The notes beneath the pieces were generated by a model. The model was not told where the DNA came from. It saw nothing but the letters and a program-made list of their open reading frames with translations, and searched no databases. DNA of 64,000 nt from Lathyrus oleraceus. Its lineage: Eukaryota > Streptophyta > Magnoliopsida > Fabales > Fabaceae. Of this stretch, positions 22,701 through 33,850 are shown piece by piece; the stretch's first letter is position 1, and each line of letters starts with the position of its first letter. The translations under genes and the position numbers were made by a program. The DNA is taken from contig NC_066582.1 of the NCBI RefSeq assembly GCF_024323335.1, positions 180,802,782 through 180,866,781 of the forward strand, read 5' to 3'.

Positions 22701-23550
22701 GTTGTGCAAACATCTTCATGTTTTTCTAACTAAAAACCTGGACTCAAGTCCTTGACCTTTTTCCAAACTTCATTTCATAATACTTATTTGAATTGATCTT
22801 AATCATATTTTGACTTCATTTTCATAATCATAATCAGTAACTCCACTCATTCACTTGTTTTGGCTTTGTCCATTAATGTTTTCATACATGAGCTATAGGT
22901 TTGATTTATCTTAGTGGTTGATGTTAATCTCACCTTCTGTCTTTAGTGATTGAATTGTAAGTCTTCCTTGCCTATTATAGGGTTAACCCCTCCCTGGCAA
23001 GTTGAAGCTGTTCTCACATGGTGGACGTTGTTGTTTGTATAAGGTTGAGTTTTCTCCCGTGGATAACGTAAGACCTAGGGTTTGTGTTTAAAATTGAACC
23101 TAACCCACTTTTGGAAATCTTTTAGCCGAACTACGGCGTTCTGATCCTTACCTTTGATGGAAGGTACGTAGGCAACGGGTTCATCCGTTCGAACCCAATA
23201 ACCCAATAATAATAAAAAATGTATATTCTTTTCTCATCATCCCAATCATGTTTGCACAATACTTTTGTCATAACAAATAATAATTTTAGCATAACAAGTG
23301 TGAAAAGGGCTCCCTAGGAGTACCTAGGACGTAGTGGGTGCCTAACACCTTCCCATTGCGTAATTTACCCCTTACCCAGAATCTCTGATCTTTTTATTAG
23401 TTTTCTACGTGTAAAACTTCTTAGGCTTTTGTTCGCTTTTTAGCCAATCCTTTGGATAAATAAAAGTGCGGTGGCGACTCGAAAATTTCAACGTATCTCT
23501 TAGCTTATGATTTAATCGATAGATCATATAGCGACGAATACACCGCTACA
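16725..23550 (+). repeat. Element B 3' LTR (6,826 bp)
   Basis: Copy of 2617-9442 at +14,108. I found only two substitutions (C7541/T21649 and G7755/A21863) and no indel. Features map at the same offset: TATA 18036, donor 18408, acceptors 20913, 20992 and 21112, stem-loop 21211-21232. No gene is present. Confidence 0.97.
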
Positions 23551-23555
23551 ACAGC
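23551..23555. repeat. Target site duplication of element B (right), ACAGC
   Basis: Second copy of the ACAGC seen at 2612-2616; beyond it the reading frame of element A resumes. Confidence 0.95.
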
Positions 23556-25311
23556 GCCATCAAACACCATCGTCCATCTGGAACCAGGTTCCGGACCTTC
23601 ATCAAGTGTAGGCTCATCACAATCTTTCATTTTCAAATACAGAATCTCTTCATCTGGAAAATCGTACTGAACAGACTGATGATCTTCAATCGGCTGGTGC
23701 GCTAAATGGTCAGCCAAGATACTACCTTTAATAGCTTTCTGAGCTCGATACTCGATATCATACTCAGACAATAACATCTGCCAACGGGAAATCCTCCCGG
23801 TTAAAGCAGGCTTCTCGAAAATATACTTGATTGGATCCATTCGGGATATCAACCAAGTTGTATGATTTATCATGTACTGTCGTAAACGCTTAGCAGCCCA
23901 TGCCAAAGCACAGCACATCTTCTCAAGCATAAAGTATCGAGACTCACAATCTGTGAACTTCTTACTGAGGTAGTAGATAGCAGATTCTTTCTTCCCTGAT
24001 TCATCTTGTTGACCGAGTACACAACCCATCGAGTCTTCAAGAACAGTCAAATACATGATCAGAGGTCTTCCCTCTACAGGCGGAGACAAGATCGGAGGTT
24101 CAGACAGATACTCTTTGATACTGTTGAAAGCTTTCTGGCAATCCTCGGTCCAATCATGGGATTGATCTTTCCGGAGGAGCTTGAATATCGGCGCATATGT
24201 GGCAGTCATGTGGGATATAAATCTGGAAATGTAGTTCAAGCGGCCAAGAAAACCTCGGACTTGCTTCTCAGTTTTGGGCGCAGGCATCTCTTGTATTGCT
24301 TTGACCTTTGCAGGATCAACCTCAATACCTCTCTCGCTGACAACAAAACCCAACAACTTGCCGGAACGGACACCAAATGTACATTTGTTCGGATTCAGGC
24401 GAAGTCTGAACTTCCTCAGACGCTGAAAAAGCTTCAACAAATGCTTAACATGTTCAACTTCCGTTCTTGACTTAGCAATCATGTCATCGACATAGACCTC
24501 TATCTCCTTGTGCATCATATCATGAAACAAGGTAGTCATAGCTCGTTGATACGTGGCTCCGGCGTTCTTCAAACCGAAGGGCATCACTCGATAACAGAAT
24601 GTTCCCCAAGGTTTGATGAATGTTGTCTTCTCCATATCCTCGGGTGCCATCTTGATCTGGTTATAACCAGAAAATCCGTCCATAAAGGAAAAGACTTTGA
24701 ATTTAGCTGTATTGTCTACCAACATGTCAATGTGTGGTAGAGGAAAATCATCTTTCGAACTAGCTTTATTCAAATCTCTGTAATCAACACACATTCGGAC
24801 TTTTCCGTCTTTCTTAGGCACATGCACAATATTGGCCACCCATAGAGGATATGTAGAAGTCACCAGAAACCCCGCATCAATTTGCTTCTGAACTTCCTCT
24901 TTGATCTTCACTGCCATATCTGGATGAGTTCTTCTGAGCTTCTGCTTCACAGGCACGCACTCAGGCTTCAAAGGCAGGAAATGTTGCACAATATCTGTAT
25001 CTAGACCAGGCATGTCTTCATACGACCAGGCAAAGATATCGGAATATTCTCGTAGCAACTCAATCAACCCCTTCTTGACAGACTCTTCAAGGAGTGCCCC
25101 AACCTTCACCATGCGAACACAATCTTCAGACCCCAAGTTGACTGTTTCCAGATTCTCGAGATGCGGCTGAATGATCTTCTCTTCGTGCTCAAGGAGACGG
25201 GTAATCTAATCAGGCATCTCTTCAACGTCATCTTTCTCTGCCTCGAATAAAGGGAATTCAAAATTGGGAGATGGCGTTGGATCATTATGTTCAATGGGTT
25301 TTAGAATCAAC
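23556..25311 (-). pseudogene. Element A reverse transcriptase and first RNase H, broken
   Basis: Minus-strand exon after the predicted intron. A TAG at 25206-25208 interrupts it 34 codons in; below that the frame is open for more than 540 codons. Recognisable RT motifs are VRMCVDYRDLNKAS, FSFMDGFSGYNQIKMAPE, FGLKNAGATYQRAM and the catalytic YVDDMIAKS (about codon 270). The first RNase H follows (PPILSPPVEGRPLIMYL, YYLSKKFTDCESRY, ALAWAAKRLRQYM); its usual first catalytic Asp is not at the expected place (YLTVLEDSMG), as in the degenerate RNase H of Tat elements. The second RNase H begins at WTMVFDGAV and is cut by element B; its continuation is 2218-2611. TAG most likely replaced GAG, since B has GAG there. 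Confidence 0.92.
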
Positions 25312-25578
25312 CTGCATAATGATTTTGGTTAATAAAAAAACTTCAGAATTTAAACAAGCAAATCATTATGCAGATGAAAAAGATTGCTTTTATTCTTGTT
25401 TTTATGGGTTTTTTATGATCATTGATTTCATGCAAAAGCAAAAAGTGAAAACAAAAGGAAAAACAAATGTTTAACAATGCATTAATTGAATGAAATATCA
25501 TTGTATAAATGCTGCCAACAATGTCATCACTTCTCCTTTTGGCATGGGAGAAGGGTTTTGAACAAAGTGAACCATTAC
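25312..25578 (-). other. Pro-RT intron of element A (267 bp)
   Basis: Donor TCAGA|GTAATGG at 25578 and acceptor ATTATGCAG|GTTG ending at 25312. The gag-pro frame stops inside the intron three bases after the donor (TAA 25575-25577). Removing the interval joins the frames in phase 2, as in element C. An intron at this place is known for Ogre elements. Confidence 0.8.
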
Positions 25579-28500
25579 TCTGATCTATGAATGACTGTAG
25601 GAACATCTACAGCGACCCAATTATGGCAGACACCACCAGGTATGATGAAGTTGCTCAAATCTTCGGCATCCTCTTCCAGAATAGCAGCAGCTTCCTCAAC
25701 TTGATCAGCGTGGATGAAACCTCCACTCTTGAACAGCCCATGCTCATTAAATGCCCCAGAAGAATAGCTAATGCCAGCCCGGGACATGTTGTCTTCAAGC
25801 TCAATCATCTTCCCTAAACCAGCAACTGCACCACATTCAATGGCCAGTTTCGCATCACGGTAGGAAGCAAATGAAGGAGACTTCTTCTCAATTGGCTCAG
25901 CAATAGACAAAGCTTGGAAAGGCGTTCCAACTTCATCCTCAGCATCAATATATGAGAAAGAAGACAAGTGGCTAACCAGGAGAGCCTTTTCTCCCCCTAC
26001 CACAACAAGTTTCTTGTTCTTAACAAATTTCAGCTTCTGATGTAGGGTGGATGTCACGGCGCCAGCCTCGTGAATCCATGGTGTACCAAGGAGACAACTA
26101 TAAGATGGGTGGATATCCATAACCTGGAAGGTAACATGGAAATCACTTGGTCCAATCTTGATTGGGAGATCAACTTCCCCAATCACGGTCTTACGAGACC
26201 CATCGAAAGCCTTCACAACAACCCCACTCTGCCTCATGGGAGGCCCCTGATATGACAATCAAGCGAGTGTGGTTTTCGGCAATACATTCAGAGATGATCC
26301 AGTGTCCAATAGCACGTTGGACATGGCATCAGTCTTGCAGTTCATAGAAATATGTAGAGCCATGTTGTGGTCTTTTCCCTCCTCAGGGAGATCAGCGTCA
26401 CAGAAACTCAGAGTGTTGCAAGCAGTGATGTTTGCAACTATACTGTCAAACTGTTCAATGGTGACATCATGATCAACATAAGCCAGATCCAAAACTTTCT
26501 GCAGAGCCTCCCTATGAGGTTCTGAATTTAGAAGCAACGAAAGTACAGAGATCTTGGATGGCGTTTGTAGAAGTTGATCTACAACGTTGTACTCACTCTT
26601 TTTGATGAGCCTCAGCATCTCATCACATTCTTCATTCAAAATGCCACTCGGGCCAACAGAAGAAACAGGAGTCTTTTGTACAGAGGAGGGTTTGGCAACA
26701 GGTGCCGGATTCTGAACATTCACTGCCATCCCAACCGGACGCTCAACAGTATCAGAAGCAACATGAGGCTTCGGGGGTGCAGAAAACACACGACCACTAC
26801 GGGTCAACCCGCTCACGTCAGCAATAATGGTAACAGAAGTTGATGGCAACAGCACTTCTCTCCCATCTTCCATAGCAACGGGATTATACCAGAAGGGAAT
26901 AACTCGATCCGAAGCATAAGGCATAGGGCCTACAGGCTTGATTATCAGAGAAGGAGAGACCTTCGGCTTGCTACCATCATATCGGATGACAACAGGCTCG
27001 GGCAGCTTGAACACAGGAGAAATAACATTGACTTCTGGTTCATCTTCATAAACATTACGGTTCTAAAGAATCTCTATGGTACCTTCATCCAATAGCTCTT
27101 GAAGCTCTCTTCGCACTTGGCGACAACCCAGACGATTAACGGACCAAATGCGGCATCTGTCATGGTCATGCTCCATATGGCTGTACTCACACAGCAGACG
27201 GTGCAACTCGACCAATGACTGTCGAATATGACTCACATATTTGACTTTATACTTCCCAGGGCACCCCTAGACCATGTTCACTGATTTCCCATGCTCGGGC
27301 AATGGGTTCTTTGTAACATTGGGGCCTGAGTCCTCGAAGCTCAAAATACCGCATCGCATAAGGTCTTGAACCTTAGTCTTCAATGGATGACAATTGTCAA
27401 TATTGTGACCTGGAGCACCGGAATGATACACACAATATTGGTCTGGCTTGTACCACCACTACGGGTTAGCAGGCACAGCCGGAGGATCCCTGGGAGTAAC
27501 CAGCTTTCTTTCCAACAAGGAAGGATATAATTCAGCATATGACATAGGAATGGGATCGAAGCTGATCTTCTTCCTATCATAATTCAGATTGGCCTGATTG
27601 CTGGTGCTGCCACGAGGCTGGTAAGCATGTTGCTGTGGACGAGACTGCTGTTGATACTGAGGTTGCTGCTGATGCTGATTAGGATGCTGATACTGAGCAC
27701 TATCTCTGAAAATAGGTGCTATATGAGCCACCTGGTGCTGATGACGCACCGGCTTTCTCTTAGCAGAGGGTCTTCTTGGTTTAGCATGGGACTGGACAGC
27801 ATGTGCCTCCCCATCCTTCTTCTTAAACGCCCCATACCGTTTAGAAGAGCTCTCATCTTTAGACAACCGTCCTTCACAAACGCCTTCCTCCAGACGCATC
27901 CCCATGTTCACCATCTCGGTGAAATCAGAGGGAGCACTTGCAACCATCCGCTCATAATAGAATGAGCTAAGAGTCTTCAAAAAGATCTTAGTCATTTCTT
28001 TCTCTTCCAGCGGAGGAGTAATCTGAGCTGCCAGCTCTCGCCACCTCTGGGCGTACTCTTTGAATGTCTCTTTATCCTTCTGAGACATGGCCCTGAGTTG
28101 ATCACGGTCAGGAGCCATATCAACATTATATTTGTATTGCTTGACGAAGGCTTCGCCAAGATCGTTGAAGGACCGGATGTTTGCACTATCAAGGCTCATA
28201 TACCAACGAAGAGCCGCACCGGACAAACTATCCTGCAAATAATGGATCAGAAGCTGATCATTATCGGTCTGCGTAGACATCTTTCTGGCATACATGACCA
28301 GATGAGCGAGAGGGCAGGTGTTCCCCTTATATTTTTCAAAGTCAGGAACTTTGAACTTGACTGGTATCTTAACACCGGGAACAAGGCAAAGTTCAGCAGC
28401 AGACTTGCCAAACAGATCTTTCCCTCGAAGGGTCTTCAATTCCTTTCGCAGCTCAAGGAATTGGTCGTTCATGGCATCCATCTTCTCATTAACATCGGAA

Positions 28501-28862
28501 CCCTCAGACGGCTCTGAATGATAGATGGTGTCGTCTACCCTGGGAGTGGTATGCACGACAGGAGGAGGCACTGCAAGGACCGGGCTAGATTCCGGCATAG
28601 AAGCAAAGGTTGGAGTTGGAATATCCGGCATGAAACCTGGAGGCATACCCCACGGAAACCCGGCTGGAATGGCATTCGGCACATAATGGGCATTGGCTGC
28701 TGGCACAGTCGGAGCAACCACTTCTGATATAACAGTCCTCTGGGGAGGAGTTGCAGGCGTTTGAGAAGGTTGATTCTGGGCAGCAAGGAGTTGCTCCATC
28801 AAAGCGCCAAGTCTGGCGACCTCTTCTTTCAGCTCTCTGTTCTCTTGCTCAAGTTGATCCAT
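25575..28862 (-). pseudogene. Element A gag-protease, broken by four in-frame stops
   Basis: One frame of about 1,095 codons from ATG 28860-28862 (MDQLEQEN, aligned with the MDQ start in element C). An N-terminal coiled-coil-like stretch is followed by the Ty3-type gag domain (HLVMYARKMSTQTDNDQLL, SLSGAALRWYMSLDS, FKEYAQRWRELAAQ), a Gln-rich linker, a zinc-knuckle-like CVYHSGAPGHNIDNC just past the first stop, and an aspartic protease with the active site VLLDTGSSLNVLPK. Stops: TAG 27459-27461, TAG 27267-27269, TAG 27063-27065 and TGA 26259-26261. Spacings between them are whole codons, so there is no frameshift. Length matches the 1,106-residue intact copy in C. The open frame continues upstream of the ATG (HRYYTRANSA). 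Confidence 0.9.
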
Positions 28863-29166
28863 CACTCTAGCAGAATTGGCTCTGGTATAGTACCGGTGAG
28901 TCAGCTTGTCTTCAAAATAAATGAAGAGCACAGAGTTAGGCCACAGACAAGAAGACCAAGAACGACACCTGCTTATGCAAAATGATGCATGTAATGTTTG
29001 TGCATATGCTTTGTTTTTATTTCAAGGAACTTTTAGGGTTCTATTTGCAAATCTTTGAAATTTAAAGCATTTGATTGCATATGGAAAATATCTCATCAAA
29101 TATATTTTTGAAACAAAGAAGTACAGCAATGCTTGATTATTACAAGGGAAAAGGAAAATAGACATC
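28863..29166 (-). other. ORF1-gag spacer of element A
   Basis: Short spacer without its own gene. It contains the conserved GCATAAGCAGGTGT (plus coordinates 28965-28978) that may be a splice acceptor, and on its gag side an open frame leading into the gag ATG. Related spacer sequence survives in element B (about 10490-10740). Confidence 0.7.
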
Positions 29167-30615
29167 CTATGGATCCCTAGAAGCTCGAGATGCTGGAAGA
29201 CGAGATACACAAAGCTTCTTGATCTCTCTCTCATAGGCTGCTTCCATATTCGCTTTCTCCTTTGCGAGTCAATCATACTTCCTCTTCCAGAACTTGGAAG
29301 ACTGAGGAAGCAGAGAAGTCCAAGTATCATTCGGATCGTCGATCACCTGATGCTCGAGAAACTCGATCAGAGCGTCCTTCTCCTTTAGCTGTTGAAGCAA
29401 CTCTTCTCTTTCATGGATCCAGGCACGTGAAAGGTCTTCTTCTCTCAATTCCTCTACGCCTTGGTTAGGGAGGGTTGAAGGCCCAGCCACAACCAACGGT
29501 GTAGGTCTCGGATAGTCGTAGGACATAAGGTACTCAGCAGCTCTCTGTCTGACCCAAGAAGTATAAGGCTCCAAAGCAATGCAATTCTTCCGACCCAATT
29601 CATTTCTACCTTTCTTCTGAATCTTGCGCCAAGCGCGGACAAATCTGGCTTTCAGGCCTTGGGGATCTTTACCCTCCTGAAAGAACACACCTTCTAACAG
29701 AATGTTATGGGGTTTATCCTTTAGGGGGAACCCAAGCTGACGACGTGCTAAGATAGGATTGTAGCTGATCCCACCACATGTACCAAGAAGAGGCACATTA
29801 GGGTATTCACCACAATAATCAATAATCTGAACTGTATCATACACGCGACCATACCAAGAGATATCGTCATGAGTGAGAGACATGAGTCTCCGAGACCACC
29901 GTAGACATCCCTTGTTCTCCTTGAAAGCAACTGTCTGCGGTAAGTGAGAAATAAACCACTTATACAGCAGAGGCAAACAGCACACAATAACTCCTCCACC
30001 CTTTGCATTCCTCAGATGCAAAGAGAAATAGGTATCACCCAACAGAGTCGGAACGGGATTAAGAACTGAAAAGATCCTAATGGCGTTCACATCCACAAAT
30101 TTGTCGATGTTGGGGAACAATACCAAACCATAGATGAGCAACACAAATAAAGCTTCAAAGGCATCCTCACTCATGGCCTTCCCATAAACGGTAGCTTGAG
30201 CGATGAGGAAATAAAAAGGAAGACCCTGAATTCCACCTTTGGTCGTCATATGCGCTTCAATCAGGGATTCATCTATGTGCAACAAGTCTGCAATCTCTCG
30301 ATAAGTCGGAATACTCTCTAAGCCACTGAACGGCACCTGATCCAAAATCGGGATCCCAATAAGATGAGCATACTCCTCAAGCGTAGGCAACAACTGGAAG
30401 TCCGGAAATGAGAAGCAGTGATACAGAGGATCATAGAACTGAGCCAAGGTACTCATCAACCCTTCGTCAACCTGAGTAGTCAACAGAGGCAGAAGCTTCC
30501 CATAACGAGCTTTGAAACCCAAGGGATCTAATACATAAGATGTCAGATTCCTTAACTCTTTCACATCGGGCTGTCTAAAGCTGTACTTCTTTGTATGCCT
30601 TTTCGGTCTTTCCAT
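29167..30615 (-). pseudogene. Element A ORF1 (plant mobile domain-like, DUF7745-type), one internal stop
   Basis: Start chosen at ATG 30613-30615 (MERPKRHTKKYSFRQ); an open frame extends 55 codons upstream but is unlike the homologue in C. About 448 codons run to a TGA at 29269-29271; 33 further codons (LAKEKANMEAAYEREIKK) then lead to TAG 29167-29169, so TGA probably replaced CGA. Conserved blocks shared with C include LLTTQVDEGLMSTLAQFYDP, FQLLPTLEEYAHLIGIPI, NPVPTLLGDTYFSLHLRNAK, RRLMSLTHDDISWYGRV and ARRQLGFPL. ORF1 upstream of gag is a hallmark of Ogre. Its function is unknown; the domain name is from memory of similar legume proteins. The basic N-terminus and C-terminal helical segment are visible. 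Confidence 0.85.
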
Positions 30616-31615
30616 GTCTGAAAATTTTGCAAATAAACCCTTTAAGTCCCTTGAAAATTTTCTGATTTTTCTGATGACATGAATGCAGATGAATGCATGA
30701 ATGCAACAATCACACTCAAGTATCAAGCAAAGCACACCAGACAAAGGTCGTGGGAAAGCTCGTAGTATCCCTAATATCAATCATCCATTTTGGCGGATTA
30801 TGGATTTTCACCTTATCAACACCCAAGTTCCATTGATATTAACAATACATGAACCAGCTCAATCATCCTTAATATCAATCATCCATTTTGGTGGATTATG
30901 GATTTTCACCTTATCAACGCCCAAGTTCCATTGATATTAAGGATATTTGAACGACTCAACCACGAATCACGGGTTTGTTGAGAGTCACGAGCATGGAGTC
31001 CTGGTTAAGAACCACCCAAAGGGAGTGTACTAGGGTTTATACCTGCCAGACATGTTCTACCAGAGGTTCCCATAGTCATCATCCCATCTTTCGGATATTA
31101 TCGGAGATACGAATACTCGTATTCCAAAAATATTCTCAAGAGAGACTCTTATGAGTGTAGTATCGCGTAACAATCGCATCAGATCTTACATCTGAACGAC
31201 CTCCGCACTACGTCCTAAAAATAGGCCAAGATGGGCTTGGTAAACTAAGGTCCTTGGCTTCTAAGGCACATGATTGAAAGAATAATGCCTAACCACAAAT
31301 AACTTGTGTGACATTATTAATCCAACATGACCTCCACCAAGTGAATGGGCTCGCAAGTCAACTTGTTAAGGAATACTCCACACAAGTCGACGAGACTATG
31401 TCATTCTCCTATCCTAGAGTGCACTCGAGTTCGGGTATAGAACTCATCTCACAGAGATCACCAAGCAAACAAGCAATTGTATATCAAGCAATTCAAACAT
31501 TACAATCAATACAGTAATCCCAAATCGTACAAAAATATGTCATATAACAAATAAACAAATATCATACAACAAGGGTGAAAAGTAGGCAAAACCACCAAGG
31601 AAGGTCTAATGTTGT
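30616..31615 (-). other. 5' leader of element A
   Basis: Untranslated region between PBS and ORF1, collinear with 9467-10350 of element B (for example the CACTCGAGTTCGGGTATAGAAC block). It includes two duplicated hairpins: arms 30772-30781/30832-30841 and 30869-30879/30930-30940. No credible gene. Confidence 0.8.
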
Positions 31616-31633
31616 TCCCCAGCAGAATCGCCA
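31616..31633 (-). other. Primer-binding site of element A
   Basis: Minus strand TGGCGATTCTGCTGGGGA, 6 bp inside the LTR end. One base differs from the site in B and C (GATTC for GACTC), consistent with decay. Confidence 0.85.
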
Positions 31634-31639
31634 CTTTTC

Positions 31640-32093
31640 TGTAGCGGTGTATTCGTCACTTTATGATTTATTGATTAAATCAAAAGCAAAGCATACAAAG
31701 ATAGAGTCGCCACCGCACTTTTATTTATCCAAAGGATTGGCTAAAAAGCGAACAAAAGCCTAAGAAGTTTTACACATAGAAAACTAATGAAAAGGTCAGA
31801 GATCTGGGTAAGGGGTTAATTACGCAATGGGAAGGTGTTAGGCACCCAAAACGTCCTAGGTACTCCTAGGGAACCTCTTTTCACACTTGTTGTATAAAAA
31901 AGTTTATTTGTTTATGACATATTGTGCAAACAATGATTGAAGGGATGAGAAAAGAATATACAATTTTTATTGTTTTTGTGTTTGAACGGATGAACCCGTT
32001 GCCTACGTACCTTTCCATGGAAGGTAAGGATCAAAACGTCGTAGTTCGGCTAAAAGATTTCCAAAATATGAGTGGGTTCATTTTAAAACAAAA
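31640..32093 (-). repeat. Element A 5' LTR, 3' end portion
   Basis: The LTR terminus on the minus strand is CGAATACACCGCTACA, ending at 31640. It matches the end of the B LTR over this length, including GGTGGCGACTCT (31703-31714) and the CCGTTGCCTACGTACC block. It is cut at 32093 by element D and resumes at 61934. Confidence 0.9.
32089..32093. repeat. Target site duplication of element D (left), CAAAA
   Basis: CAAAA precedes the TGTTATTACC start of the D LTR and reappears at 61929-61933. Confidence 0.9.
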
Positions 32094-32199
32094 TGTTATT
32101 ACCTTAGGATTGACATTAATTTTGTAAAACAAATAATGTAATCATCTCTGTTGGTTAAATATGTTGGGTTGAAGAAGTTCAACATCTGGACCAACATGT

Positions 32200-32241
32200 C
32201 ATGTACGATGTCATGACATCAGGCCTGTGACATCGTACATG
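32200..32241 (+). repeat. 14 bp perfect inverted repeat in D LTR
   Basis: CATGTACGATGTCA (32200-32213) and TGACATCGTACATG (32228-32241), 14 nt apart. Intact also in the 3' LTR at 60292-60305 and 60320-60333 although other positions differ. Confidence 0.9.
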
Positions 32242-32495
32242 TGTAGAAAACTAAATTAATTAATTCAGTATATATTCTGGGATTAGCAAGGATATCTGGT
32301 GAATATCCTAACTCCCATGTGGAGGTCTTAAAGACTTAATCAGAATATATATAGGCTCTAAATATGGAGATATATATGGAGAGATTCTAGGATTGAAGAC
32401 CTTGTTTGTAGCAGAATTTTTCTGCTGAAGTTGCAACAGCAAAGAACAAGTCTGCTGCGATTTCTGAAGGCCCAAATCCAGTTGGGTGATTAGGT

Positions 32496-32503
32496 TATAA
32501 ATA
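32496..32503 (+). promoter_or_regulatory. Candidate TATA box of element D 5' LTR
   Basis: TATAAATA within AGGTTATAAATAGC. The equivalent site in the 3' LTR (60588-60595) reads TAAAAATA, so only the 5' copy keeps the consensus. Confidence 0.6.
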
Positions 32504-33837
32504 GCTAATTGTAACCTAGTTTTTGTAAGCCTCCTAGAATGAAAATTTAGGGGTGTGTGTGAGGTAAACCTCCCAATCTGTGGGAAGGTTACCATGTGTT
32601 TCTCAGTGGTCAAAGCTGAGAGTATTTGTAACTCAAAGTCTGTAGGCAAGAGTGGTTTTGTTCTTGAATGAAGCTGTGAAGCAAGTTCAAGGTGTGTTAA
32701 CATTACATTGTATTTGTAGTGATAGGAATGGAAACTGGAGGTTTCTATCTAGGAGTTCCTAGGTATAGATTGCATTGGGTAGGGATTAAGTGAAGAGTTG
32801 TAAACAGGGGAGTTTAACTCTGAATTAATACTGCTGATAGTGGATCTTCTTCCTGGCTTGGTAGCCCCCAGATGTAGGTCATGTTGGACTGAACTGGGTT
32901 AACAATTTCCTGTGTTTGTTTTCCTTCTGCATGTGTTTTTGTTACTGTCATAACTCAGCTGGTATTCCAGTCAGCTTATCAAGATGATAACAGACCTGGT
33001 ATATAGCCTTCTGTTGGAATGTCAATCAGAATGTTGTAACATTCATTAGTGACAGTGTATACTGAACAATAAGCAGGTTAGGTTCAGTTCAGTATTTATT
33101 TAAGTCTGTTCTCTTCCAGGATAACAGACCTGGCCAAAGGATCATTGTGAAACTGTTAAACTGGATGTTTTGACAGTTGATACTGAAGGCTGATACTGAA
33201 GTAGAGACTAGTTGGTCTTTTACAGTACTGCAAACTTAGCACAGCATGGTTCCAGGAACATAACAGAATCAACATATGTTCTGACTGTCGGACTGAATGT
33301 TGTGACATTCATTCTCAACAGCATGTGCTAAAGTGTAGGATGATTGGTTTTTCTGTTTCGGTATTTTTCTCAGGCTATTCTTCAGGGATTCAACAGCTGA
33401 GCTAAAATCCAGGAAACCAACTACTAACCTACAATTAATGAACCTAACAAATAACCTAGTTGTTAGCAATCTAATAAGTGGAAATTAGATTAATGTGTTC
33501 AACCTTTAATTCAGGAAATACAAGTAAAAGACAAACACACTGGAACAATTTAACAGATGATGTCCAAAATCAACAGTAAGACATCATGCTGATAACTGTG
33601 TAAGAAAACAATAGAAGTGAGTGCTAGGATTGATCTCTGTTGAGTCTTTCTTCCTGATGCACAGAACCAGGTGTTCATCCATTCTAGGGTGACCTAGAAT
33701 GAGATGTCGTGACATCTGTGAACGTGTGCACATTAGTACAGTGGTTAATAATTGTCTTGTGTATTAGTTACAATGTTAGATCAGATGTCATGACTTGGAG
33801 TAGAACATCTGAATTCTGACTACACTAGAATTTCAAA

Positions 33838-33850
33838 TGGTATCAGAGCA
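33838..33850 (+). other. Primer-binding site of element D (initiator Met tRNA type)
   Basis: TGGTATCAGAGCA two bases after the LTR. This is the standard site of plant Ty1/copia elements, complementary to the 3' end of initiator tRNA-Met. Confidence 0.95.

Larger units (their letters stand above)
2617..23550 (+). mobile_element. Element B: non-autonomous Ogre deletion derivative, 20.9 kb
   Basis: Two 6,826 bp LTRs (2617-9442, 16725-23550) bound a 7.3 kb interior. The interior keeps the PBS, the 5' leader, the ORF1-gag spacer, a gag start, the last ~70 codons of the protease region, the pro-RT intron, the first part of RT, the last ~110 codons of integrase, a 4.7 kb 3' UTR and the polypurine tract. 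ORF1, most of gag-pro and most of RT-RNase H-integrase are gone. A 5 bp duplication ACAGC flanks it. The LTRs differ at only two positions that I could find (7541/21649 and 7755/21863), so insertion was recent and must have relied on proteins supplied in trans. Confidence 0.95.
32094..33835 (+). repeat. Element D 5' LTR (1,742 bp)
   Basis: Pairs with 60186-61928. By eye I count roughly 20 substitutions and one 1 bp indel (GTCTTGTG versus GTCTTGCTG). Contains a TATA box, a 14 bp inverted repeat near the start and several ATGT..ACAT palindromes. Confidence 0.95.

Noticed and set aside
27627..27965. Plus-strand frame within element A gag
   Set aside because: Mirror of the Gln-rich repeat region of gag.
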